From Cervus elaphus (lineage: Eukaryota > Chordata > Mammalia > Artiodactyla > Cervidae): 64,000 nt of DNA. Both the position numbers and the translations under genes were made by a program. The stretch covers positions 78,101,163 to 78,165,162 of the forward strand of contig NC_057826.1 of the NCBI RefSeq assembly GCF_910594005.1. Reading direction: 5' to 3'. The notes beneath the pieces are model-generated. The model made no database searches and was not told where the DNA came from. It worked only from the letters and a program-made list of their open reading frames with translations. Below, piece by piece: positions 12,471 to 24,430 of the stretch; the first letter of the stretch is position 1, and each line of letters starts with the position of its first letter.

Positions 12471-13870
12471 AGGAGGGGCGAATTTGCATTTAGAATCAAA
12501 CTCCATTCCGCCAGAGACACTCAGAGGGCTCAAACTATTAAAAACATTCCCAAAATTGCAGTTGCTGTACAACAAACATATATTGCATTTGCTCATTGGT
12601 CTGCAGACCAACTGGACTTGCCCCCAGATTGTAGGCTGCATTCAGGGCTGTGTCTTTGTTCTGGGACCCAGGATATACTTAGCAATACCCCTGAGCACAC
12701 CCTTCTCATTTTAGAGGACAAAGACTCAGGAGTGCTGGCTCAAATCCATGACATCATGCCACATGGAGCCTCAGCCTGGAACAGGCAATGTCACCTCCAT
12801 CCACAGCTGTGGCCATGTCCCAAAGTCAGTGGAGTGGGATGTACACCCACCTGGAGTGGGGATCCTGCAAAGACCCACAGCAAAGACCCTGGAGGATCCT
12901 CCTGGTACAAGGAGGAGTGAAGCGCTGGGACACAACAGCTGCATTCCCCTCAGGATTCAGATCCCAGACCTTTCTGCCATGGCCACAGGATGGCAAGATT
13001 CACAGCCCCATAACCAGAGTTGCAGAATTTTAGTATACCTGAGATTGTAATTGCTTTACATCTCCTACTTTTTGTTTCTTAAAGCTAATTCCATGCAAAC
13101 CAGTCTCTGATGGCTGCTTGGGAAAGCCTATGCACCAGCACTCAGAGAGAGTCAGTGAGCCTCACAGGGATTCGTGAGAAGCCAAATTTACTGTTCAGCA
13201 TACCAACAATATACCTCTTGCCACTTCAAAGACTAGCACCTAAACCAGGTATAGTTAACAGTATGAGTTCAATGCTTTCTTCCCTACTGGTCTCCCTCTC
13301 TGAGGTTCACATTCTCCATTCTATGCTCAAGCCAACCCCTGCTACATTATCGGTTACTGAGAAGACAACATTTGTTCTCTTTTCTTGTGTTTTGAGTTTT
13401 TTAATCAACAAAAGAGTGTTGGTGTTGTGTGTATGAAGATGAAGGTGCTTGGAGTTCCTGGGGCAGGGATGCAATTATATGAAGTGTGGGAAGAAGTCAC
13501 AAATTTATACCTAAAATTGAAATTCAAATTAATTATTTAATTTGAATTTGGGTAAGATCTTCCAGTGAAAGTGAGAAGGTCAACCTTTTTCAATCCTGTT
13601 CCCTCTTGATAGCAACAGCAATAAAATTCACAGTCTTCTTTGATGGCTAATATTTAATGAGGTCTCTTTTGATGACCCAGTATATCCCTTTATTTTCACA
13701 GTGATGGACACAAATATCAAAGTAAACCAAAACCAGGGTCTTGAGAACACCAGACAGAAGATTTCAAAAGGAGTATGATGAGGAAGTTCAACAAGAATAT
13801 AAATAAAAAGCATGGACTGAATTTGGCTAGAGCCAAGGCATCCAGGTACACAGGTTGTGTCTGGCACAAG
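12471..13870. other. Unclassified insert private to copy A
   Basis: Copy B jumps from the counterpart of about 11,085 to that of about 13,880 without this DNA. Several overlapping open frames at 12,484-13,050 reflect GC-rich composition, not a recognisable protein. It could be an LTR or another retroelement, but I see no convincing ends or primer-binding site. Confidence 0.45.
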
Positions 13871-14486
13871 GACTCTCAGCCAAGGGGATAAGTGGAGCTA
13901 AAATTCAACTTGAGGTATGCTGGCTGAGCCAAGGCCTTGGTGTGGAGTTTCATCAGCTGGAGAAAGGGAAACCTTTCAGAAAAACTCACAAAGTTGCCCT
14001 CTGTTTGCCAACATGAACCCTAGGAGCTGCCTCTGCATTTACCAGCAGGTCCCTTTTATCAGGTCACACACAGTAGCATTCCTGGTCCTGAATTTAGCCA
14101 GTAGATAGTCAATGGAGAGAATAACATTCTAAGTTTATGTGGAAGCCCTTTCTACTGTATAATACCCTTCAAGTAAAAAATGGGGCAGACAAAGGTGATT
14201 GGGAAGCTTAGTGAGTTAAAGGAGAAAATACATTGATGACAAATATTTTCTGACTACCTACAGCTTGTAAAACCCAGTTGAGACATTCAGGTCTGACAGA
14301 CTCTGCTATGGGAAACCATCTGAGAGTAGGCTGGCCAGAAAACACAGATGGGAGAAGACGGCATGGTTTCTGAAGTCTGTTCTAGTCACAGACTCCAGGG
14401 CAGATCTCGGCAGCAGGGCAGAAAGGTTTGAGAAAGAAGCACCCGGGAGAGGCTGCCCTGACCTACCACCAAGACCCTTTGATCTT

Positions 14487-14690
14487 CAGTTCAGTTCAGT
14501 TCCGTCGCTCAGTCGTGTCCGACTCTTTGCGATCCCATGAACCGCAGCACGCCAGGCCTCCCTGTCCATCACCAACTCCCGGAGTCCACTCAAACCCATT
14601 GTCCATCGAGTCAGTGATGTCATCCAGCCATCTCATCCTCTGTCATCCCCTTCTCCTCCTGCCTCCAATCTCTCCCAGCATATACATAGC
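14487..14690 (-). mobile_element. BovB 3' end, antisense
   Basis: Reads the usual 'cagttcagttcagttccgtc' start, 'gactctttgcgatcccatg', and 'tgtccatcaccaactcccgg'. It lies only about 65 bases before the RSS of the TRDD at 14,783 and is absent from copy B. Confidence 0.92.
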
Positions 14691-14754
14691 TCAAATTAGA
14701 AAAAAATGCTGAGATGCAGGTTCTCAGAGGCCAGATAGGTTAAAACCAAGGGGA

Positions 14755-14782
14755 GGTTTTTGTAAAGCTCTGTGGTACTGTG
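14755..14782 (+). promoter_or_regulatory. 5' 12-RSS of TRDD (copy A)
   Basis: Nonamer ggtttttgt (14,755-14,763, matching consensus), 12-base spacer, heptamer tactgtg (14,776-14,782, one mismatch from cactgtg). Confidence 0.93.
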
Positions 14783-14795
14783 GGTGGGGTACTAT
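14783..14795 (+). CDS. TRDD: T-cell receptor delta diversity segment (copy A)
   Basis: Thirteen coding bases, ggtggggtactat, lie exactly between a 12-RSS on the left and a 23-RSS on the right, the arrangement of TRDD genes. It resembles human TRDD3 in length and G-rich core. During V(D)J joining it adds residues to the delta-chain CDR3, and the two RSS types allow D-to-D as well as V-D and D-J joins. All three frames lack stop codons: GGVL, VGYY and WGT. The 3' heptamer (cacagca) and nonamer (acatgaact) are weaker than those of the copy at 33,034, so it may rearrange less often. The D number cannot be assigned from this window alone. Confidence 0.9.
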
Positions 14796-14834
14796 CACAG
14801 CAATACAAACATCACACAGACCTGTACATGAACT
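14796..14834 (+). promoter_or_regulatory. 3' 23-RSS of TRDD (copy A)
   Basis: Heptamer cacagca (14,796-14,802), 23-base spacer, nonamer acatgaact (14,826-14,834). The last two heptamer bases and several nonamer bases depart from consensus, but the spacing is exact and the flank aligns with the copy B RSS. Confidence 0.85.
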
Positions 14835-14925
14835 GTAGGGCTAAAAGTGGAATTTCCTTGTGAATTCTTCAACCTGGCTACCTTGATATCAGAGTAATTT
14901 TCCCATGACTCCCTAAATGAATTCC

Positions 14926-15420
14926 CACAAAATATCAGCTGCCATTTTTAATTACTACAAGGCACTCAGATCCAAATTCATTAAAAAGTTGTTTCTGATG
15001 GAAAATTACATGTTACAAACTGTGTTAAATCTGCCCATTCACTAAGCATGGAATTTTCTCATTTCTTGTAAATGCTCTATCCTGTTTGTATTTTCCAGTA
15101 TTTCCTTTCTAAAGCTAACTCCCATAGGGCTTTGCTACATTTGCACATTTTATTACAAGGTCAACGTGTGAGTTAAAGTTTTTAATTTCTTCAGACACCT
15201 CTATGGAGAGATTTCCTCCTCAACTTCTCTGTTATCCCAGGCATCTATTGGGAGCAAAAAGCTCAAGCTTGGGACATACAGCAACCATTAACATGCCCTC
15301 TGTGTCATGGCCAATTACTCACTTAGTGTCTTCTGCTGAATTTATTCCTCAATATCTTTCTCTAACCCTGCATCTCTACTTTATAAATTCATACTTTCTT
15401 CTTTGACATCTACTCACAGA
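14926..15420. other. Intergenic, no feature seen
   Basis: Homology to copy B fades here. A/T-rich sequence without RSS, recognisable exon or clear retroelement. Confidence 0.5.
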
Positions 15421-15427
15421 GTGGATG

Positions 15428-15640
15428 GATTTCCCTGGTGGCTCAGTGGTAACAAATCAGCCTGCTAATGCAGGAGACATGGGCTCAACCCCTGGATAGT
15501 GAAATCCCTGGGAGAAGGAAACGGCAACCCACTCCAGTATTCTCGCCCGGGAAATCCCATGGACAGAGGAGCCTGGTGGGCTGTAATCCATGGGATCCCA
15601 AAAGAGTCAGACACAACTGAGGAACTAAACAATAACAACA
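15428..15640 (+). mobile_element. Bov-tA SINE
   Basis: Starts 'tttccctggtggctcagtgg' and passes 'cactccagtattctcgccc' to 'gagtcagacacaactgagg'. Confidence 0.92.
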
Positions 15641-15861
15641 CAGGGTTGATAATCCAGAAACTTTCCACCTCTCAGTTCTCCTTCCCTGCCTCCCTCACCC
15701 TGAGCTTTACATTTTCCAACAATGAACTTTTCCAGAACATTTGTGTCTCAACTAAAAAATGGTACAAAACAGATGCCTTCCTATTCCTGCTTTTGCTTCT
15801 CAATCCTACCTCTGCCCATGTAGGACTGGAAAGTAAGGACCACCTTCCAGCATTAGAGGAC

Positions 15862-17480
15862 TCTTTTTTCTTTTTTTTTAATTTATTTATTTTTTAATTG
15901 AAGGATAATTGCTTTAAGAAATTTTTCTGTCAATTGTCACCTAGAGCCAGACATCCTGGAATGTGAAGTCAAGTGGGCCTTAGGAAGCATCACTACGAAC
16001 AAAGCTAATGGAGGTGATGGAATTTCAGTTGAGCTATTTCAAATCCTGAAAGATGATGCTGTGAAAGTGCTGCACTCAGTATGCCAGCAAATTTGGAAAA
16101 CTCAGCAGTGGCCACAGGACTGGAAAAGATCAATTTTCATTCCAATCCCAAAGCAAGGCAATGCCAAAGAATGCTCAAACTACCACACAATTGCACACAT
16201 CTCACACGCTAGTAAAGTAATGCTCAAAATTCTCCAAGCCAGGCTTCAGCAATACGTGAACTGTGAACTTCCAGATGTTCAAGCTGGTTTTAGAAAAGGC
16301 AGAGGAACCAGAGATCAAATTGCCAATATCCGCTGGATCATTGAAAAAGCAAGAGAGTTCCAGAAAAACATCTATGTCTGCTTTATTGACCATGCCAAAG
16401 CCTTTGACTGTGTGGATCACAATAAACTGTGGGAAATTCTGAAAGAGATGAGAATACCAGACCACCTGACCTGCCTCTTGAGAAACCTGTATGCAGGTCA
16501 GGAAGAAACAGTTAGAACTGGACAGAGAACAACAGACTGGTTCCAAATAGGAAAAGGAGTACATCAAGGCTGTATATTGTCACCCTGCTTATTTAACTTA
16601 TATGCAGGGTACATCATGAGAAACGCTGGGCTGGAGGAATTACAAGCTGGAATCAAGATTGCTGAGAGAAATATCAATAACCTCAGATATGCAGATGACA
16701 CCACCCTTATGGCAGAATTGAAGAACTAAAGAGCCTCTTGATGAAAGTGAAAGAGGAGAGTGAAAAAGTTGGCTTACAGCTCAGCATTCAGAAAACTAAA
16801 ATCAGGGCATCTGGTCCCATCACTTCATGGCAAATAGATGGGGGAAACAGTGGAAACAGTGGCAGACTTTATTTTTCTGGGCTCCAAAATCACTGCAGGT
16901 GGTGACTGCAGCCATGAAATTAAAAGACGCTTCCTCCTTGGAAGGAAAGTTATGACCAACCTAGACAGCATATTAAAAAGCAGAGACATTTCTTTGCCAA
17001 CAAAGGTCCATCTGGTCAAGGCTATGGTTTTTCCAGTGGTCATGTATGGATGTGAGAGTTGGACTATAAAGAAAGCTGAGCACCAAAGAATTGATGCTTT
17101 TGAACTGTGGTGTTGGAGAAGACTCTTGAGAGTCCCTTGGACTGCAAGGAGATCCAACCAGCCCATCCTAAAGGAGATCAGTCCTGGGTGTTCGTTGGAA
17201 GGACTGATGTTGAAGCTGAAACTCCAATACTTTGGCCACCTGATGCAAAGAGCTGACTCATTGGAAAAGACCCTGATGCTGGGAAAGATTGAGGGCAGGA
17301 GGAGAAGGAGATGACAAAGGATGAGATGGCTGGATGGCATCACCAACTTGATGGACATGGGTTTGGGTGGACTCTGGGAGTTGGTGATGGACAGGGAGGC
17401 CTGGCGTGCTGCAGTTATTGGGGTCGCAAAGAGTCAGACATGACTGAGCAACTGAACTGAACTGAACTAAACTGAAACTT
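15862..17480 (+). mobile_element. BovB LINE with reverse transcriptase, in L1 remnant
   Basis: About 15,862-15,925 is an antisense L1 3' end ('ttttttaattgaaggataat'). From about 15,935 the BovB runs in sense to its 3' tail at 17,480. The frame at 16,061-16,729 (222 residues) covers much of the RT domain: PIPKQGNAKECSNY, GFRKGRGTRDQ, the palm motif around CFIDHAKAFDCVDH, HQGCILSPCLFN and the catalytic YADD in RYADDTTLMA. A second frame at 16,838-17,314 continues the C-terminal part after a small frameshift. The endonuclease domain is missing, so it is inactive. Confidence 0.95.
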
Positions 17481-18074
17481 CTCAGGAATCTGTCCCAGAG
17501 AAGCATTTTTGGGCTGACTTGAACATGCCTGACTCAGAAACAAGGACACAAGTTTCTACCTAAATCCAGGTCCAGCTACTACATAACTGGAATCTGCCAC
17601 CGGACAAAGGTGGGATATCTACATATTATTTCTCTAAAGTCTTGAAAAAGAATCTAAGGTTCTACAGGATGAATATATGAATCTCCAAGACAAAGGCTGG
17701 GATACATGAGTTCTGTGGATTATGATGGGAACTGTCTAGGTCATAGGTCTTCAGTGGTAGAAGGAAGCATTGTCACCTGAGAGACTTCTACTCTCTCATC
17801 TACTTGTGTTCTCTGATACCACAACTCATTCTACCATCTGTTTATGATAGATTGAATCTACCCCAAAATAGCCTGCACCAAGTCAACATAGTCTTCATTA
17901 CTCTTCAGACTCAAAAAAGTAAATGAATCTGACTGCAGAGTAAAATCTTTCCCTCTCTGCAATGCAGACTCAAGAGCTAAGTATAAGGCAGGTCTCTAAT
18001 CATCCCATTTTTACATTTGGATATATTTCTCATGCTTCCTGTACATAGTTTCTGCATACAGATAATTCTGTGAT
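17481..18074. other. Intergenic, no feature seen
   Basis: No open frame of note, RSS or clear repeat. It ends at the target site of the following L1. Confidence 0.5.
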
Positions 18075-19762
18075 GAAAATTGAGACTCCATCCCAATACA
18101 AAAAACCTCGAATAGCCAAAGCAATCTTGAGAAAGAAGAATGGAAATGGAGGAATCAACCTGCCTGACTCAGTCTCTACTACAAAGCCACAGTCATCAAG
18201 ACAGTATGGTACTGGCAAAAGACAGAAATATAGATCAATGGAACAAAATAGAAAGCCCAGAGATAAATCCACGTACCTATGGACACCTTATCTTCGACAA
18301 AGGAGGCAAGAATATACAATGGAAAAAAGACAACCTCTTTAACAAGTGGTGCGGGGAAAACTGGTCAACCACTTGTAAAAGAATGAAACTAGAACACTTT
18401 CTAACACCATACACAAAAATAAACTCAAAATGGATTAAAGATCTCAATGTAAGACCAGAAACTATAAAACTCCTAGAGGAGAACATAGGCAAAACACTCT
18501 CCGACGTAAATCACAGCAAGATCCTCTATGAGCCACCTCCCAGAATATTGGAAATAAAAGCAAAAATAAACAAATGGGACCTAATGAAACTTAAAAGCTT
18601 TTGCACTACAAAGGAAACTATAAGCAAGGTGAAAAGACAGCCTTCAGAATGGGAGAAAATAATAGCAAATGAAGCAACAGACAAAGGATTAATCTCAAAA
18701 ATATACAAGCAACTCTTGAAGCTCAATTCCAGAAAAATAAATGACCCAATCAAAAAATGGGCCAAAGATCTAAACAGACATTTCTCCAAAGAAGACATAC
18801 AGATGGCTAACAAACACATGAAAAGATGCTCAACATCACTCATTATCAGAGAAATGCAAATCAAAACCACAATGAGGTACCATTACACACCAGTCAGGAT
18901 GGCTGCTATCCAAAAGTCTACAAGCAATAAATGCTGGAGAGGGTGTGGAGAAAAGGGAACCCTCTTACACTGTTGGTGGGAATGCAAACTAGTACAGCCA
19001 CTATGGAGAACAGTGTGGAGATTTCTTTAAAAACTGGAAATAGAACTGCCATATGACCCAGCAATCCCACTCCTGGGCATACACACCGAGGAAACCAGAT
19101 CTGAAAGAGACATGTGCACCCCAATGTTCATCGCAGCACTGTATATAATAGCCAGGACATGGAAGCAACCCAGGCGTCCATCAGCAGACGAATGGATAAG
19201 GAAGCTGTGGTACATATACACAATGGAATATTACTCAGCCATTAAAAAGAATACCTTTGAATCAGTTCTGATGAGATGGATAAAACTGGAGCCCATTATA
19301 CAGAGCGAAGTAAGCCAGAAAGATAAACACCAATACAGCATACTAACACATATATATGGAATTTAGAAAGATGGTAATGATAACCCTATATGCAAGACAG
19401 AAAAAGAGACACAGATGTATAGAACAGGCTCTTGGACTCTATGGGAGAAGGTGAGGGTGGGATGATCTGAGAGAACAGCATCGAAATATGTATATTATCA
19501 AGTGTGAAACAGATTGCCAGTCCAGGTTGGATGCATGAGACAAGTGCTCAGGGCTGGTGCACTGGGATGACCCAGAGAGATGGGATGGGGAGGGAGGTGG
19601 GAGGGGGGATCAGGATGGGGAACACATGTAAATCCATGGCTGATTCGTGTCAATGTATGGCAAAAACCACTACAATATTGTGAAGTAATTAGCCTCCAAC
19701 TAATAAAAATAAATGGAAAAAAGAAAAGAAAAAAGAAAAAAAAGAAAATTGAGATTCCATCC
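18075..19762 (+). mobile_element. 5'-truncated L1 with target-site duplication
   Basis: The insert at 18,094-19,743 is flanked by 'gaaaattgagactccatcc' (18,075-18,093) and the same sequence with one C/T change (19,744-19,762). The frame at 18,140-19,030 (296 residues) is the L1 ORF2 C-terminal part ([20 protein letters not shown], then [13 protein letters not shown], then [19 protein letters not shown]). A stop at about 19,028 interrupts it before the final segment. A G-rich 3' UTR and an A-rich tail with G interruptions follow. Truncation removes the endonuclease and RT, so it is a dead copy, but one of the better preserved ones here. Confidence 0.95.
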
Positions 19763-20138
19763 TATATACACTAATTAACTCAATTATAAGTGTAGATAGA
19801 GTGTATGGAGGGAAGACAATATTGTACTGAAATTATTTAACCTCTATTTACAGAAGAAAATCATACACACCTTCTTCCTACAATGGCTTTCTCTCTGATA
19901 GAGGTTTTGCCATAAGGGGTTAGGATGGTTCTCCCATTGCTTTTTGGCTCCACACCCCAAGCCATCTGGTCTCCACCACACCTGGAGGAAGATCTCCTTG
20001 TTCAGTATTTTTTATGCCATCGCATTGATTCCAGAAGTCAAACTATACACACTGGTTAATAATCCTGGGAAAACCTATATTCTAAGAGAGAAGTGGAAAG
20101 TGATGGGATCCATGGGACCTGGATGCTGAGAAATTTCT
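19763..20138. other. Lead-in to duplication copy B
   Basis: Its copy A counterpart would lie left of the window, so duplication status cannot be tested. No gene seen. Confidence 0.45.
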
Positions 20139-21418
20139 CAAGTCCCCTGATGACTCAGACTTCTAACCACCCACCTAAGCCAACAGATGAGTCTTCCTTA
20201 TGAGGCACCAGAGACCCAGACTATCCACATTCTGTGGTTCTTGTACCCCCTAACACCCCACATTTGAGTTCCTTTCCTATTCAGAGAAGAAAAGCTGCTG
20301 GCTTTCAGCCAGTTCACAGCAGATGTGGGGCACAACCGCCAACTACCCAGGAAGCATCCCCCAGGGCAGGGCATGAGAATCCACTTCTGAGAAATTCCCA
20401 TACTTCTGATCCCATCCATCTTCTGACACCTGCCCAAAGAGAGCGCCTGGGAAACTTGTTCCTGAGCATCTTCAGGGATTTAATGCTTCTTAATGGGAAC
20501 TGAGACATCTCAGTTATGACTAAGTTTTTAAGAGAATGGGAGTTAAGGGAATTATTAAAAAGCAAGTGTTACAACTTTACATGTACTTTAGGCATGCTTT
20601 CAAATCTATCCAAAACTCGGACAGAATGCCTTCTTAAATCACTGACCTTGCCCATCTCACTCTCTGAAGCCGCAAGCAGCAGGACCTTTCCTTTCTCCAC
20701 ATGGAAGACAGTGGGGCTGGGGATTCTGCTCATCAGAATGTTACTACTAGTTTGCATAAGATCTTGCAAGGATGTCCTTGAACCCCAACTGTCTGTGATA
20801 GATTGTTCACTGGCTTTCCTAAGTCTATAGATTTCTTTTGCTACCTTTGTGGCCTAAGAATGTGGTCCCTTCTGTGCACTGCCTACTTGGTAGAGCTGAG
20901 GAAAATAGGAAGGGCAGGGACAAAGTACAAGGCAAGACAAAAAGACATTAGTACCAGGGGAAATACCAGAGTGCTCCTCACTTGAATTGACAGTGACCTG
21001 AGCTTCCTAGAAAATAAAATTGTAAGTATTACAATGTATATTTTCTTAGTGTCTCTGAAAGAATGTATGAGAATTCAAGGAATCTTTGAATCCTCAAATC
21101 CTGCAGATATTACCAAAAAAGGGCTTAGCTGTGGCTGGAATAATCCAAAGTCTTGGCAGTAGCTAAAGGAGGTTGTCAGCTGCCATCCCTGCAGACTGCG
21201 AAGTAGGTCATCCATGGCTCCTCATACATCTTTCTGGGCCCTTTGGACCCTCCCTACCACATCCCTCAGATGATTTTATTCTGTTCCCATCGAAACCTGG
21301 TATCAAGAAATCACCAGAAACCAGTTCACACTAAGTTGATGAACAATGGAAACAGTTAGAGGCTTTAGGTTTTCTGGGGTAGGGGTGAGAGAGAGAGAGC
21401 ATTGTATTTAATAGAGAT

Positions 21419-21731
21419 AAGAGCCATGAAAGTGAAAGTCACATCCAACTCTTTGCGACCCCATGAACTATACAGTCCATGGAATTCTCCAGGCCAGAAT
21501 ACTGGAGTGGGTTGCCTTTCCCTTCTCCTGGGGATCTTCCCCACCCAGGGATCGAACCCAGGTCTCCCTCATTGCAGGCAGATTCTTTACCAGCTGAGCC
21601 ACCAGGGAAGCCCAGGAATACTGGAGAGGGTAGCCTGTTTCTTCTCTAGTGGATCTTCTCGATCCAGGAGTCGAACTGGGGTCTCTGCATTGCAGACGGA
21701 TTCTTTACCAGCTGAGCCCTAAGAGCCATGA
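21419..21731 (-). mobile_element. Bov-tA-type SINE, private to copy B
   Basis: Antisense SINE with a partly duplicated tRNA-related end ('ccagctgagccaccagggaa' near 21,590 and a second 'ttaccagctgagccct' near 21,705). The direct repeat 'aagagccatga' at 21,419-21,429 and 21,721-21,731 is the target-site duplication. Copy A near 1,355 is uninterrupted. Confidence 0.93.
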
Positions 21732-24200
21732 GCTAAAGACTAAAGCAACCATGGCAGAATTTTCAAAGCTTTGGGTACTGCCCAAAATGAAAGACTGAAG
21801 TTTGTTCCCTCCCATTTGAAGACTCAGCGTGGATCAGACAAGGAGGGTCTAAAGTCTTCAAGCAGGCACTTCTCTTCTTATGTTCAGGAGGAAGCCCAGA
21901 ATTGAGACCAATTTAAAAAAATAAAATTTATATGTGTGTTATTTAATTTAATAGCAGGAATATGTTTGCATAGTTGCCATTTTTCAGCAGTGAAAGAAAC
22001 ATCTATGTCAGAGGGTGAGTTCAGGTGGGCAGATTGTCTGTGTGGTTAGGAGCTAGAACTCAATGACCTGAGTTCTTCCTTTCCTAAAATTCATTACAGT
22101 ATCCATATTGGAAAAAACTCAACTGACACCAAAAAGCAACTACAGTTAGTATTTGGGTATATTCCTTCCCAGCTTTCTTTTTTGATGTATAGATTGTTAC
22201 ATACTGTGTATATGGAATCATACTCCATATATACATTTCATCATTTTTTACATTATAAAATCAATTCCTTGTTATTAGATGCTTATACTGATCAGTATCT
22301 TTAATGATCTACATTAATACTGTACTTAGAAACTTGCTATGTATCAATCAGTTCTTGTATGATGGAGAATTTGGGCAACTTCTACATTTCTCCAATGGTA
22401 AGAATTGTTTTAAGGAATATACCTATATGTAACATTTCCATTACTTAAAATTGTGGTATGTAATATGAGGTAAACTTTATATATATGTAACTAAATACAC
22501 ATAACTATATTATTTACATAAGCATATATATACAGTATATGTATATATGTGAAGTAAGTTCCCACTTTTCCTCAATTAGAAGATTTAAATAAAAGTTTAA
22601 AACAAATCTGAAAATATAAATATATTAAGGTTGTAAATAAGATTGTTAAATTTTACTTTAAATGTTTAATATGTCAATTCAGTTGCACATACTTAATTTA
22701 AATCACATATTACATATTTATTGATTTTGAAATAAACTTTTTTCCATTCTTATTTCATAAAATTTATTTTAATTTCCTTAGTAGCAACTTAAGCTGATGT
22801 GTTTATCATCACTAGAACTGTTTTTTATCTTCAAACATTTTCCAAGCATATCATGTGCCTACATGTGTCTACAATGTGCCTACTTTATTTAAATTAAGCA
22901 CATTGGGAATCCATGTATGAAGTCATCACTAAAACATTTCTAAACCACAGAACTAATTCACAAAATATTACAACTATTGCTTTTCCACTTAGCCTGTAAT
23001 TGAGTATTTGTGATCTCAGCAACAAAACATTCATTTTAAAAGATTTGTTTAAACAATATTGAACACATAATTTTAAAAGCTTAATCCCAAGAAAAGTGGT
23101 TTTTGTTAAATTATACCTATCTTTTTCACTAATCTCATCAGCTGACTTCCAGAGTAGAACTGGCCTTGATGAAGATCATTCCCGGTAAAAGGATCTTCAC
23201 TAAATTGTACTTAACTGTGCAAAATCAAATAATTGTGTGAAAGCACTATAATATTGCTTTTTGTAATTTTTGCAAAGAATCAAATATAAGGGGACTCTCC
23301 CTTCTCTGAGAATAAAGAATTTGACCTTTCATTTAAACATATATGGTATTTTCTCACAGGGAATTTTCCAAAGTGAAGATATTTGTTCAAACTAGTATTA
23401 GTATCTTCACCCTTTTGATATTAACTAATTGGCTTCCAATAAATATATAGCAATTTATAGTGTTACCAACATCTTACAAAGCATTGGGAACATAACTTTT
23501 TCTAACAAAACATTGCTTAAATTAGAAATTTAATTCTGTGTTTAAAAACTGCTTAATTAATGCTTTATTTACATTCTTATTGCTAGAAGCATATAACATT
23601 TTTCTAAGTTTGTTATCTGATGAGTGACCGTCTTCATTTGTCCTTTGCCAATTTATCTTTTAGTTTCATACATTCAAATTACTTATGAATTTGTATGATT
23701 ATAATAGTTTTTGCATGAGTTTCATAGCATTCAACACAATAATAGCATTGGAGAAAGGATATTTCTGAGATATTCTAGACAGTGGAGGGTGGTGATGGCA
23801 AGATGCCAAGGAAAAGATAAAAGAAAGAGGAGGGTTATTGTAAAGCTATGCTTCACTGTGACTACGTACCACAGAAGTTGAAGTGTACTAAACCCTTGTT
23901 CAAAAACCCCAGCTACGCTCCACTACATATGTCTCAGCATCAGGAACCAACCTCTGAGTGTCAGGGGAAAATAATATACGAGCTTACTACCCACTTGCCC
24001 CCTGATTCCTTTCTTTAGAGATTTACCACACATGTCAACTTGCAATAGTTCAGAATGTGAACAAGTATCACCAAAGTCATCAAAATAAATAATCTTCCCA
24101 CATTTTAGCAAAATTTATTGGACATATACTCATGGCCATATAAAAGAGAGCATCATGGAAGAAGTATAGGAAGTGGAATTAATAAAGACTCTGAGTCTGT
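21732..24200. other. A/T-rich non-coding DNA
   Basis: Up to about 22,650 this aligns with copy A (1,480-3,640, allowing for the inverted repeat and BovB there). From about 22,690 there is no obvious copy A counterpart. No RSS pair, V exon or RNA gene found. Confidence 0.5.
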
Positions 24201-24430
24201 GTGGGCTTCCCAGGTAGAACTAGTGGTAAGGAGCCAGCCTGCCAATGCAGGAGACATAAGAGCCAGAGGTTCGATCCCTGGGTCAGGAAGATCCCCTGGA
24301 GAACTTGACAACCAACTTGCAATATTCTTACCTGGAGAATCCCATGGACAGAAGAGCCTGGAGGGCTACCATCCATAGGGTCGCAAAAAGTCAGACATGA
24401 CTGAAGCGACTTAGCAGCATGCATGCACAC
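24201..24430 (+). mobile_element. Bov-tA SINE
   Basis: Head 'gggcttcccaggtagaacta', then 'aggttcgatccctgggtcag', and tail 'aagtcagacatgactgaagc'. Confidence 0.92.

Larger units (their letters stand above)
1..14925. repeat. TRDD-bearing segmental duplication, copy A
   Basis: This block aligns by eye with 20,139-33,145 in the same orientation. Matching landmarks are 1-400 with 20,139-20,500, 3,900-4,600 with 25,850-26,270, 5,100-5,500 with 27,690-28,110, 8,130-11,060 with 28,150-32,300 and 13,880-14,925 with 32,330-33,145. The left edge probably lies outside the window. Copy A is lengthened by a private BovB/L1 nest at 5.5-8.1 kb and by BovB plus unclassified DNA at 11.1-13.9 kb. It ends with a TRDD segment. 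That the unit duplicated as a D-carrying cassette is inference. Confidence 0.85.

Noticed and set aside
12484..13050. Cluster of overlapping open frames in the unclassified insert
   Set aside because: Several frames open at once point to composition; no conserved motif was seen.
16061..16729. Long frame with reverse-transcriptase motifs as a host gene
   Set aside because: It is BovB, truncated and frameshifted; annotated as a mobile element.
18140..19030. 296-residue frame as a host gene
   Set aside because: Sequence is the L1 ORF2 C-terminus, flanked by a target-site duplication and an A-rich tail.
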